DNA of 64,000 bases from Tethya wilhelma (GCA_964030475.1 CAXIPT010000006.1:4963531-5027530); one strand, 5' to 3'. Positions 43,701 to 52,716 are shown, counted from the stretch's first letter. The notes: a model not told the origin generated them from the sequence alone. Translations and numbers: made by a program.

Positions 43701-46700
43701 GCTGTAGCATTTTGACTTCCCTGTGGACAATAAAACCCAGCAGGACACTTTCCACCGTCTGTCACACCATCTGTAAAGGTAGGCGCTGGTGAACTCGCAC
43801 CCAAGATGCAAAAATATCCAGCTTGACAAGGTCCTGTCGGTCCAACGTTTCCAAAGCCGGCACAGTAGTGCCCAGGTGTACAGGGGACTTCAAACACAGC
43901 ACCAGGTGGGCAGAAGTTTCCAGGCTCACAAAGTACACCTTCGGGTGATGTTGAACCAGCTGAACAGAATGAGCCTTCGACACAATCGCCAGACGGTGCA
44001 TCCAGACCAGTTCCATTGCAGTAACTACCAGCGGGACATGGTAGACAGGCTCCAGAATTGATGGCTTTCTGTGAAGGATTGTAAGTGGACAGTTCACATG
44101 GATATTGTACGCTGAATTGTGTACTGGATGGACAATAGTGTCCCACTGGACAGGGAAAGTCGAATGGATCAATAGTGCTACTAGAACAGTAGAAACCTTC
44201 GATGCATGGCAAGCACATTTCAGAACCAGTTCTATTGCTATACATTCCGGGTTCACATGGTAACGGTTGTGACGATCCTTCAGGACAATAGTTTCCAAGC
44301 GGACAGATATCACCTTGTGAGTTATCATCAGGGAAGGCTGTGGTACTCCCATTGGCACAGTAGTAGCCAGCTGCACACAAACCAGAGACAGCAGTAAGAC
44401 CAGTACTGTTGCAGAAGCGACCTGAATCACACTCGACACAATCCATCTCGTCAGTGTTGAACATGCTTGGAGAATACGTGCCTACAGGGCAAGGAGTTGG
44501 AGTCGACGACATTGTAGGACAGTAAAAACCAGCAGGACATGGTCCATTCTCATCAGTTGCCAGGGGACTAGGATCAATAGCTCCTGATGAGCAATAGTAG
44601 CCTGCATTACAAGGTCCACTTGATGATGAGAGTCCTGTTGTATTGCAGAAATAACCAGATGGGCAGGTAACACATTGCATTTCCTCAGTAAATCCTTCCA
44701 TTGGCCCAATAGTACCAACAGGACAAGCTCTATAGTCTAAACTAGATCCCTCTGGGCAATAGAATCCTGCTGGACAAATGACTGGTGCTACGCCGGCTAA
44801 AGGATGGCAGAAAAATCCAGCAGGACAGACTATGCATTGATCCAATCCCGTTGAATTGGTATAGGTACCAAAAGCACAAAGTTGAGGAGCAGATGAGCCA
44901 GCAGGACAGAAGCTTCCTGGAGGACAGATATCACCAGTGATTCCATCAGTTGGAGCACTAGAATTTGCACCTCCTGAACAAAAGAATCCTGCTGAGCATT
45001 CACTATTTGGTGCAGTAAGCCCGGATGTATTACACGCCATACCAGGCCTACACGGGGTGCACTCACTCTCATCTGTTAGAGCTCTGCCACTAGAATAAGA
45101 TCCAGCAGGACAAGGTATTCCTCCACCTGAGCCTGCAGGACAATAGTGCCCGGCAAAACAAAGATCTCCAAAGTCCACTTCATCAGACGCTATAGGATTG
45201 GGTAAGCTTGAGTTTCCAAAGCACATGAATCCAGCTAAACAAAGACCTTCTGGTTGGGTAAGTCCACCACTAGCACAAAAAGAGCCTGGTGGACAAGCAA
45301 TGCAATCACTTTGCGATTCAAGACTAGTTTGATTGCCATACGTGCCCGGAGGACAAGGTACAGGATCGTCTGACATCATGGGACAAAAAAAGCCAACAGG
45401 ACAGATAGTGAGATTAGTATTTCCATGGCCCGGACAGTAGTAGCCTGGAGTGCAAGGGAAACACTCACCAGCACCCTCGTGTGGCATCCATGTCCCTACA
45501 CCACAAGGTGTAGGAGCCGAGGATCCTGCTGGACTGAAATGACCGATAGGGGTGATTATGTCAGTAGGTGTTTCTGCTCGGCCTGGGCAGTAGTACCCGG
45601 CACTGCATGGTCCTGTTGGTTCGGGAGTTCTTGCATTTGCACAGTAAAATCCAGGTCTACAGTCAGTACAATCGAACGTGTTTGTCGAACCTGAAGTATT
45701 GCTGAACGTACCGGGTGGACAGGGCAAAGAAGTGCTCGATCCTGTTGGACAGAAACCACCAGGCGGGCACACTTCTCCTGTTATACCATCTGTTGGTGTT
45801 GATGTGTTTGCTCCACTGTAGCACACGTAGCCTGGATCACACGGGCCTCGAGGACTTATCAAACCTGGAGAATCGCAATACTGACCTCCCGGACAAATGA
45901 CACAATCACCTTCCTCGACCAAACCTGTTGAATTTCCAAGAGTAGCAACAGGACAGGGGACTGGGTATTCAGTTCCATTAGGACAGTAAAATCCCAAAGG
46001 ACAAATCTCTGGTAGTGATGATCCTGGAACACAGAAGGATCCCTGTGGACACTCGATACAATCTTCGATTATTGATTTGGCATAGTCGTCCTGAAATGTG
46101 CCACCAGGACAAGCTACTTGAGTTGGCCCATAAGATCCAATGGTAATGTTAAACTCGATATTAGTCAAGTTGTTAGGACAATAGTATCCCGGTTGACAGG
46201 GGCCTGATGGCAGAGTGGAATTCACTAAGCAATAGAAGCCAGAATCACAGGGAACACAATCCAAAACAGAAGATTGTCCCTCAAAAGAGTTGTAAGTCCC
46301 TGGAGGACAAGCCAGCTGTTTATCGGTACCTTGAGGACAATAGAATCCAGTTGGACACAAAATGCTATCCTCTACGCTAGAAAGTCCAGCTGTACAGTAA
46401 TTTCCCGGTGGGCACTGGTTGTTGGCTTGTAGGTTAGCTTCGGAAGTTGCATTCTCATCACAGAAGTGTCCAACTAAACATGTAAAGCAATGCTCAGAGC
46501 CAGGAGGTGAGTACCTTCCCACACCACAGTCTGTTGGTTCATGGACACCTTCAGTGCAAAACTGGCCACCAGGACAAGTTAGGCAGTCACTTTTGTTCCC
46601 AATAGGCATTCCAATTACCTCATCTGTAGAACTATCGTACCCATACGGCATGTAGGTACCTGGTGGGCAATCTTCAGGTTGAACGAAGCCTTCTTCGCAA

Positions 46701-49700
46701 AAGTGGCCAATAGTGCAGTTCAGACAGCTCTCTACAGTGCTGTTGCCAAAGTTTGGATTGTAAGTCGTTTTAGGACAAGGAAATTCGTGTGCAAATCGCG
46801 TCCCAGTGGGACAAAAGTGACCTGGAGGACAAACATCGTGCGGTCCTGATTCACCTCCGATACAATAATGACCTTCAGGACAAGCAGTACACTCTGACGA
46901 TGAAGTGAGATTGCTTGATTCTGTGAAAGTACCAGGTGGGCAAGGAAATTTGTTGGTTGCAGGAGTTCCAGCAGGACAATAGTGACCTTGAGCACAGGGG
47001 AGTGGTTGAGAGAAATTGAACCCTGTACCCCAACGACAGGCAGTACCTGGAGAACATATAGTACAATCTTCCGGAGCTTGTAGATCGGTTTCAAAAGAGA
47101 AGGTACCAGGTGGACAAGGAAACTGGTTGGGCTGAATGGTTCCATTCGGACAATAGTGGCCTTGGTTGCATGTATGTGAAGGCTCTGTCAGTGCTATTGT
47201 CGGACACGCCATACCAGCTTGGCAAGACAAGCAGTTGAATTCGTGGCCAGTTCCGTTGTAAGGATTATAAGTACCAGGTTGGCAAGGTAGAGGTGATACG
47301 GTTGGATGGGTGCTATTGCCAGAAGGACAGTAATACCCAGCCGGGCATTCAGTGCATTCTTCTGCTAGTGAGAGCCCACTGAGTGGTCCATAAGTACCGA
47401 GTGGACAGGGAAACGAACTTGGTGACGGAGTTCCTTCAGGACAATAATACCCAGCGGGGCAAACCATCCCTCTAGTACTACCGGCAGGACAATACATACC
47501 TTCAGGACAGAGTCTCGCACATCCCGTCTCCAAATTTGTCTGCGACGTTTCGTTATTAAAAGTACCAGGAGGACAAGGGAACTGGTTCGGTGAGGTAGTT
47601 CCCAGTAAACAGTAGTGACCCTCGGGACATACGTTATCAATAAAACTAACCGTACCGGGATTCTGACAGTAATAACCTGGTGGGCATACTTCACAGCCTT
47701 CTTCGATGCTCCCAGCTCCTGTGACGTTGCCGTAGTATCCGGGCGGGCAAGGTGTAAAGTCCGTTCCATCGCACCACCCTCCAGAGGTGCAGAGTCCCTC
47801 GTCTGGAGTAGGGGTCACGGAGGCTTCGGGACATTGGTAGCCGGGGGAACAGGGACGACAGGTGGTGCTTGCTTGAGGAGCCCACGTCCCAAGAGGACAC
47901 GAAATAGGAGAAACTGTAGAGAGAATTAAACACAAAACACTTAGTCGTTTACTTCAGATTTAAACTATATGGAATATCATCGGGAAAAAATCTTGAGAAA
48001 TATATAGCTGGGATTTAAACCCAGGTCTTTTGAATTCTAGTCGAACACTTTTATCACTAAGCTACCAGAGCTCACAGGCATCAGAGCAGAGAATAGTTGA
48101 TCACATTATACTACTATTCATGATATACATACATGCATACATAAATATATATATATCTATACAAACTGTATTGTTGACGAATGCATTACATATACCTCTT
48201 GGATCAGCGCACTGATGGCCAGGCGGACAGATGGAGCAGTTGACTGATGTGTCAAGGCTGTACGTTCCAGGGAGACAAGGAGTAGGGTGTAAGCTGGTGC
48301 TGGGACAAGCATAGCCTTGAGGACACATGGTGCAGGAGTCAGCACCACCAACAGAGTAGGAGCCATCTTCACAAGGTGTCCTATGAACACACACAGAAAG
48401 ATAGAATGAGTTTATATTGCAGTGGACAGTTGGCTAGAATTGAAAACTCGAACTTAGAGATATAACTCACATACAGATGGTTTTAACTCACATACAGATG
48501 GTTTTAACTCACATGCAGATGGTTTTAACTCACATGCAGATAGTTTTAGCTCACACACAGAGTTATAATACACGCACAAATGGTTATAACTCATACACAA
48601 TTATAACTCACATGCAGATGGAGTTATAACTCACACATATACATGTATATATCTTATACCAGCCACCGGTATAACTACGATACTGTATACAGTGAACAGT
48701 GAACAGCAAACAGTGAACGGTGAACTGTGAGACTATGAACTGTTATGTTTGATATACATGTAAGAAAAATCTGCCCAATTTGGTGAGTTATAACTGCAGC
48801 TATGGTTATAACTCATACACAGATAGTTTTACATATAACTTAAACACAGAGTCGGACCATACGTGTGACTGAATAGAAACATATATACATGCATACATGC
48901 ATACATGCAGACTTACATTGTGTCAGCATTCTGTACAGGGCATTCATAGCCAGGTGGACACTTTGTACACGCAGTTTGATTGCCAGTAGAATAATAGCCA
49001 GGATCACAAGCTACCATTGTCAGTTTGCTGGTTGAGGGACAAGCACTACACAAAGAGAATAAATATATTTGACAGCATTGAATGCTCCACATATGATGCA
49101 GTATAATTATGTAGACCTACTATAAATCTATTAATTTTTTTAAAGTTATAGGTTAATTTGAGAGTAACTTACAATCCAGCTGGACACAGTGTACATTCAG
49201 TCTGAAGACCAGTTGAAAAACTTCCAAGAAGACAAGGCATCTCCGTTGCCTGGTCAATGGCCGGGCAGGCACGTCCTGCAGGACACTCTGTGCAGACGGT
49301 ACTCCTGCCTGTGCTGTAGCTACCAGGAGTGCATTCAGAATTCATCGACCCATCGCTAGCAGGACAGGCCATTCCAGCAGGACAGGGAGAACACTCGGAC
49401 TGATTGCCAAGAGAGTATGTCCCAGCTTCACAAGGGACCTCTGTAACAGATCTGTGGAGAAAGATTGTAGCATCACCATTAACTATAGTGATTATTAAAG
49501 GAGTTTATTATTTCTCACTCGATGTCAGGACAGTAGTAGCCACGTGGACATGATGTGCAGTGTTGTTGGAGTCCAGTGGAGTACGTTCCCGGCAAACAGA
49601 CAAAGTTATCGGAGGGAGAGCTCACACTGGGACAGGCTTGACCAGGAGGACATGCTGAACAGTTGGTAGCACCAGCACCACTGTAGTAGCCTGGAGAGAG

Positions 49701-50263
49701 AGGTGTTAAAGATCACAAAGCTTAAACTCTGATACAATAGCAAGATTTTGCGTTTAGAAAACGTAATACACAAAGAAATATTGAGCAGTCAAGTCTGTTA
49801 ACATAGGGAAACTGCATAATCATTATTAATTTTTGTGATAAAAAAAAAGAAATCTGCTGATACTGGTATTAATTACATGGGTCTTACTCACCAGGAAGAC
49901 AGGGGTTGGGCAGCTGATTTGCCAGCGGGCACTCAGACCCAGCTGGACACAGCACACAAGACACTTCACCATCACTGCTGTAGTGTCCAAAAGCACAAGG
50001 CACTGGAGCTGCATCGGTAGACACACAAGCAAAACCAGCTGGACAGGTTTCGCAAGATGTAGAGTTTCCCAGAGAGTATGTGCCAGAGGAGCAGGCAGAG
50101 GGTGGTTGTGAGACTGAGGGGCAAGATGATCCTGCTGGACAGGCCGTGCACTGGGTGGATTGGCCGAGGGAATAGGTACCAGGGGGACAGATGAAGGGTG
50201 GGGTCATGGTGGTGGGACAGTAGGAACCAGAGGGACAGTCGAAGCAGAGGGGATCTGATGGTG

Positions 50264-50295
<32 letters not shown>

Positions 50296-52716
50296 CGTGT
50301 GTGTGTGCGTGTGCCTGTGTGTGTGTGTGTGTATATGCGTGTGTGTGTGTGTGTGTGTGTGTGAATAATATAAGTGAAAATATTGGCTTAATCAAGACAC
50401 AAATTAAGTTTAATGTTTGACCCATATAAGACTGACTATATGTTATGATATTATGAGTTAGGTTTTCAAAATTTAATTCTTTTTATCTTACGTGTTTTCA
50501 CTTACCTCCTTCCACGCTGTACTCTCCTTGCTGACATGGCTGTGGTAGACCATCAGCCTCACAGAATGACCCAGCAGGACACGCCAGACACTCCACAGAA
50601 CCCATAGGAGCATAGCTACCAACGGCACACAGCTGAGGCAGGCTCTCGGAGGAGGGACAAGAGTAACCCTGAGGACACACGCTACACTCGGTGGTTGTTC
50701 TGGCAAGAGAGTAGGTCCCATTGCTGCATGGCTGAGGAGATTGCCGGGGGTCAGCACAGGAGTGGCCGGAGGGACAGCTTACACACACACTACGAGTGTC
50801 GTCTGGAATTGTACCTAAATTTAACAAAAAAAGAGAAAAGAAAATCAAAAATATGCAATGTATCGATCTTTCAATCTTCAGCTGCTGTTTATAGGACAAT
50901 AATTATAAAAAACGGAGAAAAAGATCACGAATATTAACCATTGACTCAACATGGGGATCTTTCCATCTCTACTACTTACCACTCAGACAAAGCGTGCAGT
51001 TGGTTTCCCCACCAACGGATGTGTGGCCTGGTTGACAGGCCATCGGTTGGCTAGCTGGATTATAGCAGTAATGGCCAGAGGGACAAGGCAAGCAACTAGT
51101 AGCTCCTTCAGTGCTGTAACTTCCTTCGCTGCAAACTTCACAACCAGCTTGCATCTCCAAGCTGAATGTCCCTGCAGGACAAGGCAATGATTCAAGTCCG
51201 TTCAGACACTGTCTTCCAGCTTCACAGGTCACACACACAACCTGTCCTGTGACGTTATTGTACATTCCATCAGGACAGCTAATTGGAGGGGCACTCGGAT
51301 CGGAGCAGAAATGACCTCTTGGACATTCCACACATTCTTGAGAACCGTTGTAAGAGTAGAGACCATCGGGACAAGGCAGTGGGGCATTGGCTGAAGGAGG
51401 GCAGAAGAAACCAGACGGACAAGTCAAACAGGCAACAGATCCACTCGCTGCGTATGTTCCACTCGAGCAGGGTTCAGGGTTCGCAGAGGGAAGCGGACAT
51501 TCGTGTCCACTTGGACATCGAGTGCATGTTGTAGACCTTGTTTCGTTAGCAAAGTATCCACTCGGGCATGGAATGGGAATGGAGTATGGGAATGGACAGA
51601 ATGCTCCTAGCGGACAGTCAGTGCACTCTGTTGCTCCAACGCTTCCATTGAGTACAGCATACTGGCCTTGGATGTTGCAGTATATTGGAGATATGGTGGA
51701 TGAGTTGGGACAGATGAATCCATCGGGACAGGGTCGACAGCTAGCTTGTCCCGCTTCACTCGAATAGGTGCCAGGCACACATTCCTGCAGTAGAAGATAG
51801 GTTAGTTAATGGTAGTGCAATGGGCTGACATTATTAGGCAATATAAGCTACAGCAATGTAAGGACTGGTTGATATTATGAGTGAATTTAAGACAGTGTCA
51901 GGAGATAATAAAATTAAAGCAAGTTTTCGGAAGAAATGAATGGATTTAGGTATATAATTATGGGTTATTGTTGGCTATTACAAAAATCATAGTAATACTC
52001 GCACATTGACTACATAGCTGATATGGTTGAGGTGTTACAAGCCTCGTTTAAACCAATCAGAAGATTACTCTACAGTAATAGACACACACACACACACAAC
52101 CCACCTGACACTCTGAGCTGGAGGACTGGGCAGAGAGAGGGTTGAATGAACCAGGAGGACAGGCTTGAAGGGTGGACTGGTTGCCAACACAACTGTAGAG
52201 GATCATAAATTTTTTTTTACGTGATGACTGAGAGTCTGAGCCAACATTTACCAGCTGCCATTGAATCAACAATTAGTTTTAAGAAAATTAATGTACTCAC
52301 AGTGAATCACAATAAGGACAGTCAATGTACAGCTACACATGTACACAAACACAAGGCAAACTTTGAAAAGAAAATATTATTGTAACAGTTGTTCAATGGT
52401 TTAGACACCCACCCCAAATGGTTAAAGAAAAGTTTTTTTATAACTATGCATTTTACAGAACTTACAACTGAGGTAATAACTTACACTGCTTATACACAAA
52501 TTGAACTCACAAGAATCCAGGTGGACACTCCAAACAGGTGCTGTTGTGGAGGTACTCTCCTGGCTGACAAGATGTGTCACACATGGTGTCGCTCTGAAGA
52601 GACAATGAAGCAGTGGACAGCAATAGGAGCACAGCAGTTGACACCACCAATGTAGCTCTGTATGTGGAGACTAGGTGGCATGAGCTAGCTCTGTAGTTCA
52701 CATTGGAGCAAGCCAT
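1..52716 (-). CDS. Giant type I membrane protein with GCC2_GCC3 cysteine-rich ectodomain (whole gene, 3' partial)
   Basis: Thirty exons can be joined with consistent phases from the ATG at 52716 to the window edge. They total 37,491 nt, or 12,497 codons, after the three duplications in exon 10 are counted once. Order: signal peptide, about 10,400 residues of CPxGxxC modules, RRKR site, one membrane helix (about residues 10536-10560), a basic juxtamembrane stretch, a repeat block, then coiled coil continuing past position 1. Seen: open frames, GT-AG junctions (one GC-AG), phase agreement at every junction. Known: GCC2_GCC3 / ephrin-receptor-like cysteine repeats occur in extracellular parts of receptors and in huge proteins of protists and invertebrates. 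Inferred: a cell-surface adhesion or recognition receptor linked to the cytoskeleton. The weakest link is exon 12 to 13, across a 7.5 kb intron. If that join is wrong, the window holds a secreted giant protein plus a separate membrane coiled-coil protein. Confidence 0.72.
4875..6387 (-). CDS. Giant gene exon 18: cytoplasmic NPxTGxxVPI-type repeat block
   Basis: A 1,513 bp exon (about residues 10785-11289) runs from ATTAG|A CTA ATG GCA to GAT TCA ATT|GTAAGC. Its first two thirds and its end contain many copies of a ~20-residue pattern: an acidic or Asn residue, Pro, then TG, two variable residues, VPI or VPM, and often Gly-Gly. Examples are NPKTGLIVPM, DPVTGLPVPI, DQTTGAIVPIGG and NPVTHIVTPLAG. 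Between the repeat runs is a helical segment (about 5480-5260). The repeats look like short beta hairpins. I do not recognise a named family. The block lies on the cytoplasmic side if the membrane topology is right. Confidence 0.78.
6470..7363 (-). CDS. Giant gene exons 14-17: juxtamembrane and start of cytoplasmic coiled coil
   Basis: Exons: 7363-7198, 7120-6957, 6885-6748, 6684-6470, with phases 1, 0, 0, 2. Exon 14 finishes the membrane helix and gives a strongly basic stretch (FKPKYRKENK, then YPKKKVHH), as expected on the cytoplasmic side. Exon 15 has an acidic/aromatic patch (NDEFWDYDNQVDLE). Exons 16-17 are alpha-helical and charged (for example LRAYEKMKEK, LERRKVLCQQ). The introns are short, roughly 60-85 bp here. 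No enzymatic domain is visible. Confidence 0.78.
7441..8021 (-). CDS. Giant gene exon 13: stalk, furin-type site and transmembrane helix
   Basis: The acceptor CGAACACAG precedes 8021; the exon starts AT CGA TTC, completing a phase-1 codon. It encodes about residues 10364-10557. A basic NRRKRQ motif (RRKR at about 7929-7918) looks like a proprotein convertase site. It is followed by a Ser/Thr-rich linker and a domain with a beta-sandwich look (residues such as FLFQISN, EGVYTFSLSS) that I cannot name. The last ~22 residues (WVLIGSMLAGG then Val/Ile/Leu-rich) form the membrane helix. The exon ends GCATTG|GTAAGA in phase 0, inside the helix. An internal Met near the start could be an alternative start for a separate gene, but it lacks a signal peptide. 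Confidence 0.75.
8892..8897 (-). terminator. Poly(A) signal of aerolysin-like copy 1
   Basis: AATAAA on the minus strand about 140 nt past the stop, in a flank (TATCAATAAATG) conserved in all three units. Confidence 0.55.
9038..9904 (-). CDS. Beta-trefoil plus aerolysin-like pore-forming protein, copy 1
   Basis: Intronless, 288 aa, starting at ATG 9904, about 70 nt downstream of a TATA box. Residues 1-150 hold three similar blocks about 47 residues apart (SVKYDGSYADCHHS at 20, SLKYRNHYVDAYHD at 68, SNRYTNSYLDAYHS at 115). The second and third end in WAQWRL/WAQWKL, a pattern typical of a beta-trefoil, lectin-like or fascin-like fold. Residues ~170-275 are beta-rich with alternating Ser/Thr (KFTESLGYEM, SKYSISFSYEW) and a paired KVEVMPKQKV strand, as in the aerolysin / ETX-MTX2 pore-forming family. 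No signal peptide is seen. Inferred role: defence or membrane attack through a glycan-binding head. The family call is from pattern, not a search. Confidence 0.75.
   Translation of the reverse strand: MADYGISPEDVMGRIISLQSVKYDGSYADCHHSFKLHITQCDYNKVPNAEWTRLIVHEGNDGTILMESLKYRNHYVDAYHDGEIHLTHSPNPPISKEWAQWRLVHVREDIYALQSNRYTNSYLDAYHSGIAHVTKGSPDDIWAQWKLGIGPGEPITDGMEVVTSFHNKLDTPAELTYMKKLGISVTKGSSTKFTESLGYEMQTNFSQGPISDSSKYSISFSYEWQRSTAQTWSEEVEIETKVEVMPKQKVIVTQLVGKYGPLKVHSNYIEFSFSPDPGAGIEESYFEK
9973..9980 (-). promoter_or_regulatory. TATA box of aerolysin-like copy 1
   Basis: TATAAAAG on the minus strand, about 70 nt upstream of the ATG, within a block conserved upstream of all copies (CTACTATAAAAGCAGGCACA). 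Confidence 0.7.
10984..10989 (-). terminator. Poly(A) signal of aerolysin-like copy 2
   Basis: AATAAA on the minus strand about 138 nt past the stop (a second one overlaps at 10988-10993), in the conserved 3' flank. Confidence 0.55.
11127..12023 (-). CDS. Beta-trefoil plus aerolysin-like pore-forming protein, copy 2
   Basis: Intronless, 298 aa from the ATG at 12023. An in-frame ATG 19 codons upstream (12080) exists, but it lies only about 28 nt from the TATA box, near the expected transcription start. The 12023 start also matches the other two copies (MADxGI). It has the same three-block head and beta-rich C-terminal half as copy 1, with a longer tail (EPEEIEELYLKKP). It is more similar to copy 3 than to copy 1. 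A 433 bp duplication just upstream repeats its first ~27 codons and promoter. Confidence 0.75.
   Translation of the reverse strand: MADSGIPQEDVIGRIITLQSVKYDGSYADCHHSFELHITQCDYNKVPNAEWTRLIVHEGNDGTMLLESLKYRSHYVDAYHDKEIHLTHSPNPPISKEWAQWRLVHVREDIYALQSNRYPNSYLDAYHSGTAHVTKGSPDDIWAQWRLGIGPGAPISDGMEEVASLYNKLDTPAELTYRKKLGTAVTEGSSTKFTTTLGYEMQTNFSLGPISGSSKYSISFSYEWERSTTQTWSEEVEIETKVEVMPKQKVIVRQLVGEYGPLKVHANHIEISISPEPEEIEELYLKKPTVIQALKEFN
12108..12115 (-). promoter_or_regulatory. TATA box of aerolysin-like copy 2
   Basis: TATAAAAG on the minus strand, in the same conserved context, 85 nt upstream of the chosen ATG. The duplicated copy is at 12541-12548. Confidence 0.7.
12376..12513 (-). pseudogene. 5' fragment of aerolysin-like copy 2
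   Basis: Repeats the start of copy 2 (MADSG, VIGRIITL, up to YDGSY) and then runs out of homology at the 12376 junction, ending in an unrelated tail and stop. It is part of the 433 bp duplication and keeps its own TATA box at 12541. It cannot encode either domain. Confidence 0.85.
13605..13610 (-). terminator. Poly(A) signal of aerolysin-like copy 3
   Basis: AATAAA on the minus strand about 136 nt past the stop, in the conserved 3' flank. Confidence 0.55.
13746..14645 (-). CDS. Beta-trefoil plus aerolysin-like pore-forming protein, copy 3
   Basis: Intronless, 299 aa. Start ATG at 14645, about 85 nt downstream of a TATA box. It is nearly identical to copy 2 in the trefoil head. The C-terminal tail differs by an extra EPE step (EPEEPEEIEEVYLEKP). 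All three YxDxxHx blocks and the Ser/Thr-rich amphipathic strands are intact, and no frame damage is seen. Confidence 0.75.
   Translation of the reverse strand: MADSGIPQEDVIGRIITLQSVKYDGSYADCHHSFELHITQCDYNKVPNAEWTRLIVHEGNDGTMLLESLKYRSHYVDAYHDKEIHLTHSPNPPISKEWAQWRLVHVREDIYALQSNRYPNSYLDAYHSGTAHVTKGSPDDIWAQWRLGIGPGEPITDGMEEVASLYNKLDTPAELTYKKKLGTAVTEGSSTKFTTTLGYEMQANFSRGPISGSSKYSISFSYEWERSTSQTWSEEVEIETKVEVMPKQKVIVRQLVGKYGPLKVHANHIEISISPEPEEPEEIEEVYLEKPRVIKPLVD
14730..14737 (-). promoter_or_regulatory. TATA box of aerolysin-like copy 3
   Basis: TATAAAAG on the minus strand, in the same conserved context and at the same distance from the ATG as in copy 2. Confidence 0.7.
15516..15829 (-). CDS. Giant gene exons 11-12: membrane-proximal ectodomain
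   Basis: Exon 11 is 15829-15688 and exon 12 is 15608-15516. Exon 11 leaves the cysteine-module pattern (VCDPTC, then a segment around FLVTDIDGD) and ends in phase 1 at a GC donor (CCG|GCAAGT). Exon 12 follows GTTACAG and reads VGVEDVPGLFPATLC. A competing GT donor at 15683 also splices. However, it leads to a frame with a stop (TGA) early in the following exon, so the GC donor is preferred. Exon 12 ends TTCAG|GTAATA in phase 1, which is the phase needed by the exon beginning at 8021. Confidence 0.62.
15902..47913 (-). CDS. Giant gene exon 10: single ~28.3 kb exon of cysteine-rich repeats
   Basis: The acceptor CTCTACAG precedes 47913 and the donor CAA|GTAAGA follows 15902. The stretch is 32,012 bp. 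Without the three duplications (2252, 1238 and 203 bp) it is 28,319 bp, which is 2 nt completing the previous codon plus 9,439 codons, ending in phase 0 as the next exon requires. As assembled, four overlapping open frames cover it: 47935-42983, 43085-35709, 36111-24319 and 24448-15629. Each frame ends in a duplication. The protein is dense GCC2_GCC3 / ephrin-receptor-like sequence: CPxGxYCPxGS, PxPCPxGTFSNxTGL, CxxCxxGxYC, PTGxCxxGYYC. It carries many N-x-S/T sites, as expected for an extracellular glycoprotein. No stop is seen other than those caused by the duplications. Even counted conservatively it is an exceptionally long coding exon. Confidence 0.82.
24225..24630. repeat. Direct tandem duplication of 203 bp in exon 10 (24225-24427 and 24428-24630)
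   Basis: AAGAATCCTTTTGGACAAG occurs at 24228 and 24431. The copies run to TTTCTGAAGGTGAGTCA / TTTCTGAGGGTGAGTCA and differ at about one position. The 203 bp offset again leaves remainder 2, giving a frame break between the last two long ORFs. Confidence 0.92.
34866..37341. repeat. Direct tandem duplication of 1238 bp in exon 10 (about 34866-36103 and 36104-37341)
   Basis: GGGCACATATCAACAAGC occurs at 34868 and 36106. The far end, GGATCCTTCAACCCCAT, matches at 36088 and 37326. The offset is 1238 at both ends, and the copies differ at scattered sites. 1238 leaves remainder 2 on division by 3, so the junction near 36104 is out of frame. Confidence 0.93.
40749..45252. repeat. Direct tandem duplication of 2252 bp in exon 10 (40749-43000 and 43001-45252)
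   Basis: The sequence starting GACAGAAAGATCCACC at 43003 recurs at 40751. The match continues with a constant offset of 2252 to AGACCTTC at 45243 / 42991. By eye the copies differ by only a few percent and have no indel. 2252 is not a multiple of 3, so the junction at ~43000 shifts the frame and one long ORF stops at 42983. Confidence 0.93.
48196..52716 (-). CDS. Giant gene exons 1-9: signal peptide and first GCC2_GCC3 modules
   Basis: Exons: 52716-52511, 52192-52105, 51784-50980, 50814-50506, 50254-49892, 49690-49519, 49451-49173, 49045-48917, 48380-48196. They encode about residues 1-845. The ATG at 52716 is chosen because a hydrophobic stretch rich in Leu, Val and Ser (residues ~23-41) follows and then the first cysteines (CDTSC). 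A CAG just upstream of the ATG could be a splice acceptor, so a 5' untranslated exon is possible. The remainder is repeated CPPG/CPAG-type modules of about 40-55 residues (CxxCPxGxxC, PxPCxPGTYS). End phases of exons 1-9 are 2,0,1,1,1,2,2,2,1, and each matches the next exon. Splice sites such as GTAAGT and GTGAGT are strong. Confidence 0.8.
48461..48640. repeat. Minisatellite of ~21 bp units in intron 9
   Basis: A unit close to TAACTCACATACAGATGGTTT is repeated, nearly perfectly for the first four copies and degenerate after that. It lies in the intron between exons 8 and 9. A second small tandem cluster based on CAGTGAA follows at about 48687-48730. Confidence 0.75.
50260..50363. repeat. GT/CA microsatellite abutting a 3' splice site
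   Basis: About 100 bp of (GT)n with occasional GC steps on the plus strand. On the gene's sense strand this is (CA)n and sits directly before the CATCAG acceptor of exon 5 at 50254, replacing the usual pyrimidine tract. Confidence 0.9.

Noticed and set aside
15898..47769. Dozens of 60-225 aa ORFs in other frames of exon 10
   Set aside because: They are shadows of a repetitive, low-stop cysteine-rich frame. Their recurrence follows the 2.1 kb repeat.
24319..47935. Four separate giant genes in tandem (one per long ORF)
   Set aside because: None of the inner ORFs has a start signal, leader or splice context. Each begins and ends in a direct duplication, and removing one copy per duplication merges them into a single frame.
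48461..48640. CRISPR-like array
   Set aside because: Units are contiguous 21 bp tandem repeats without spacers, within an intron of an animal gene.
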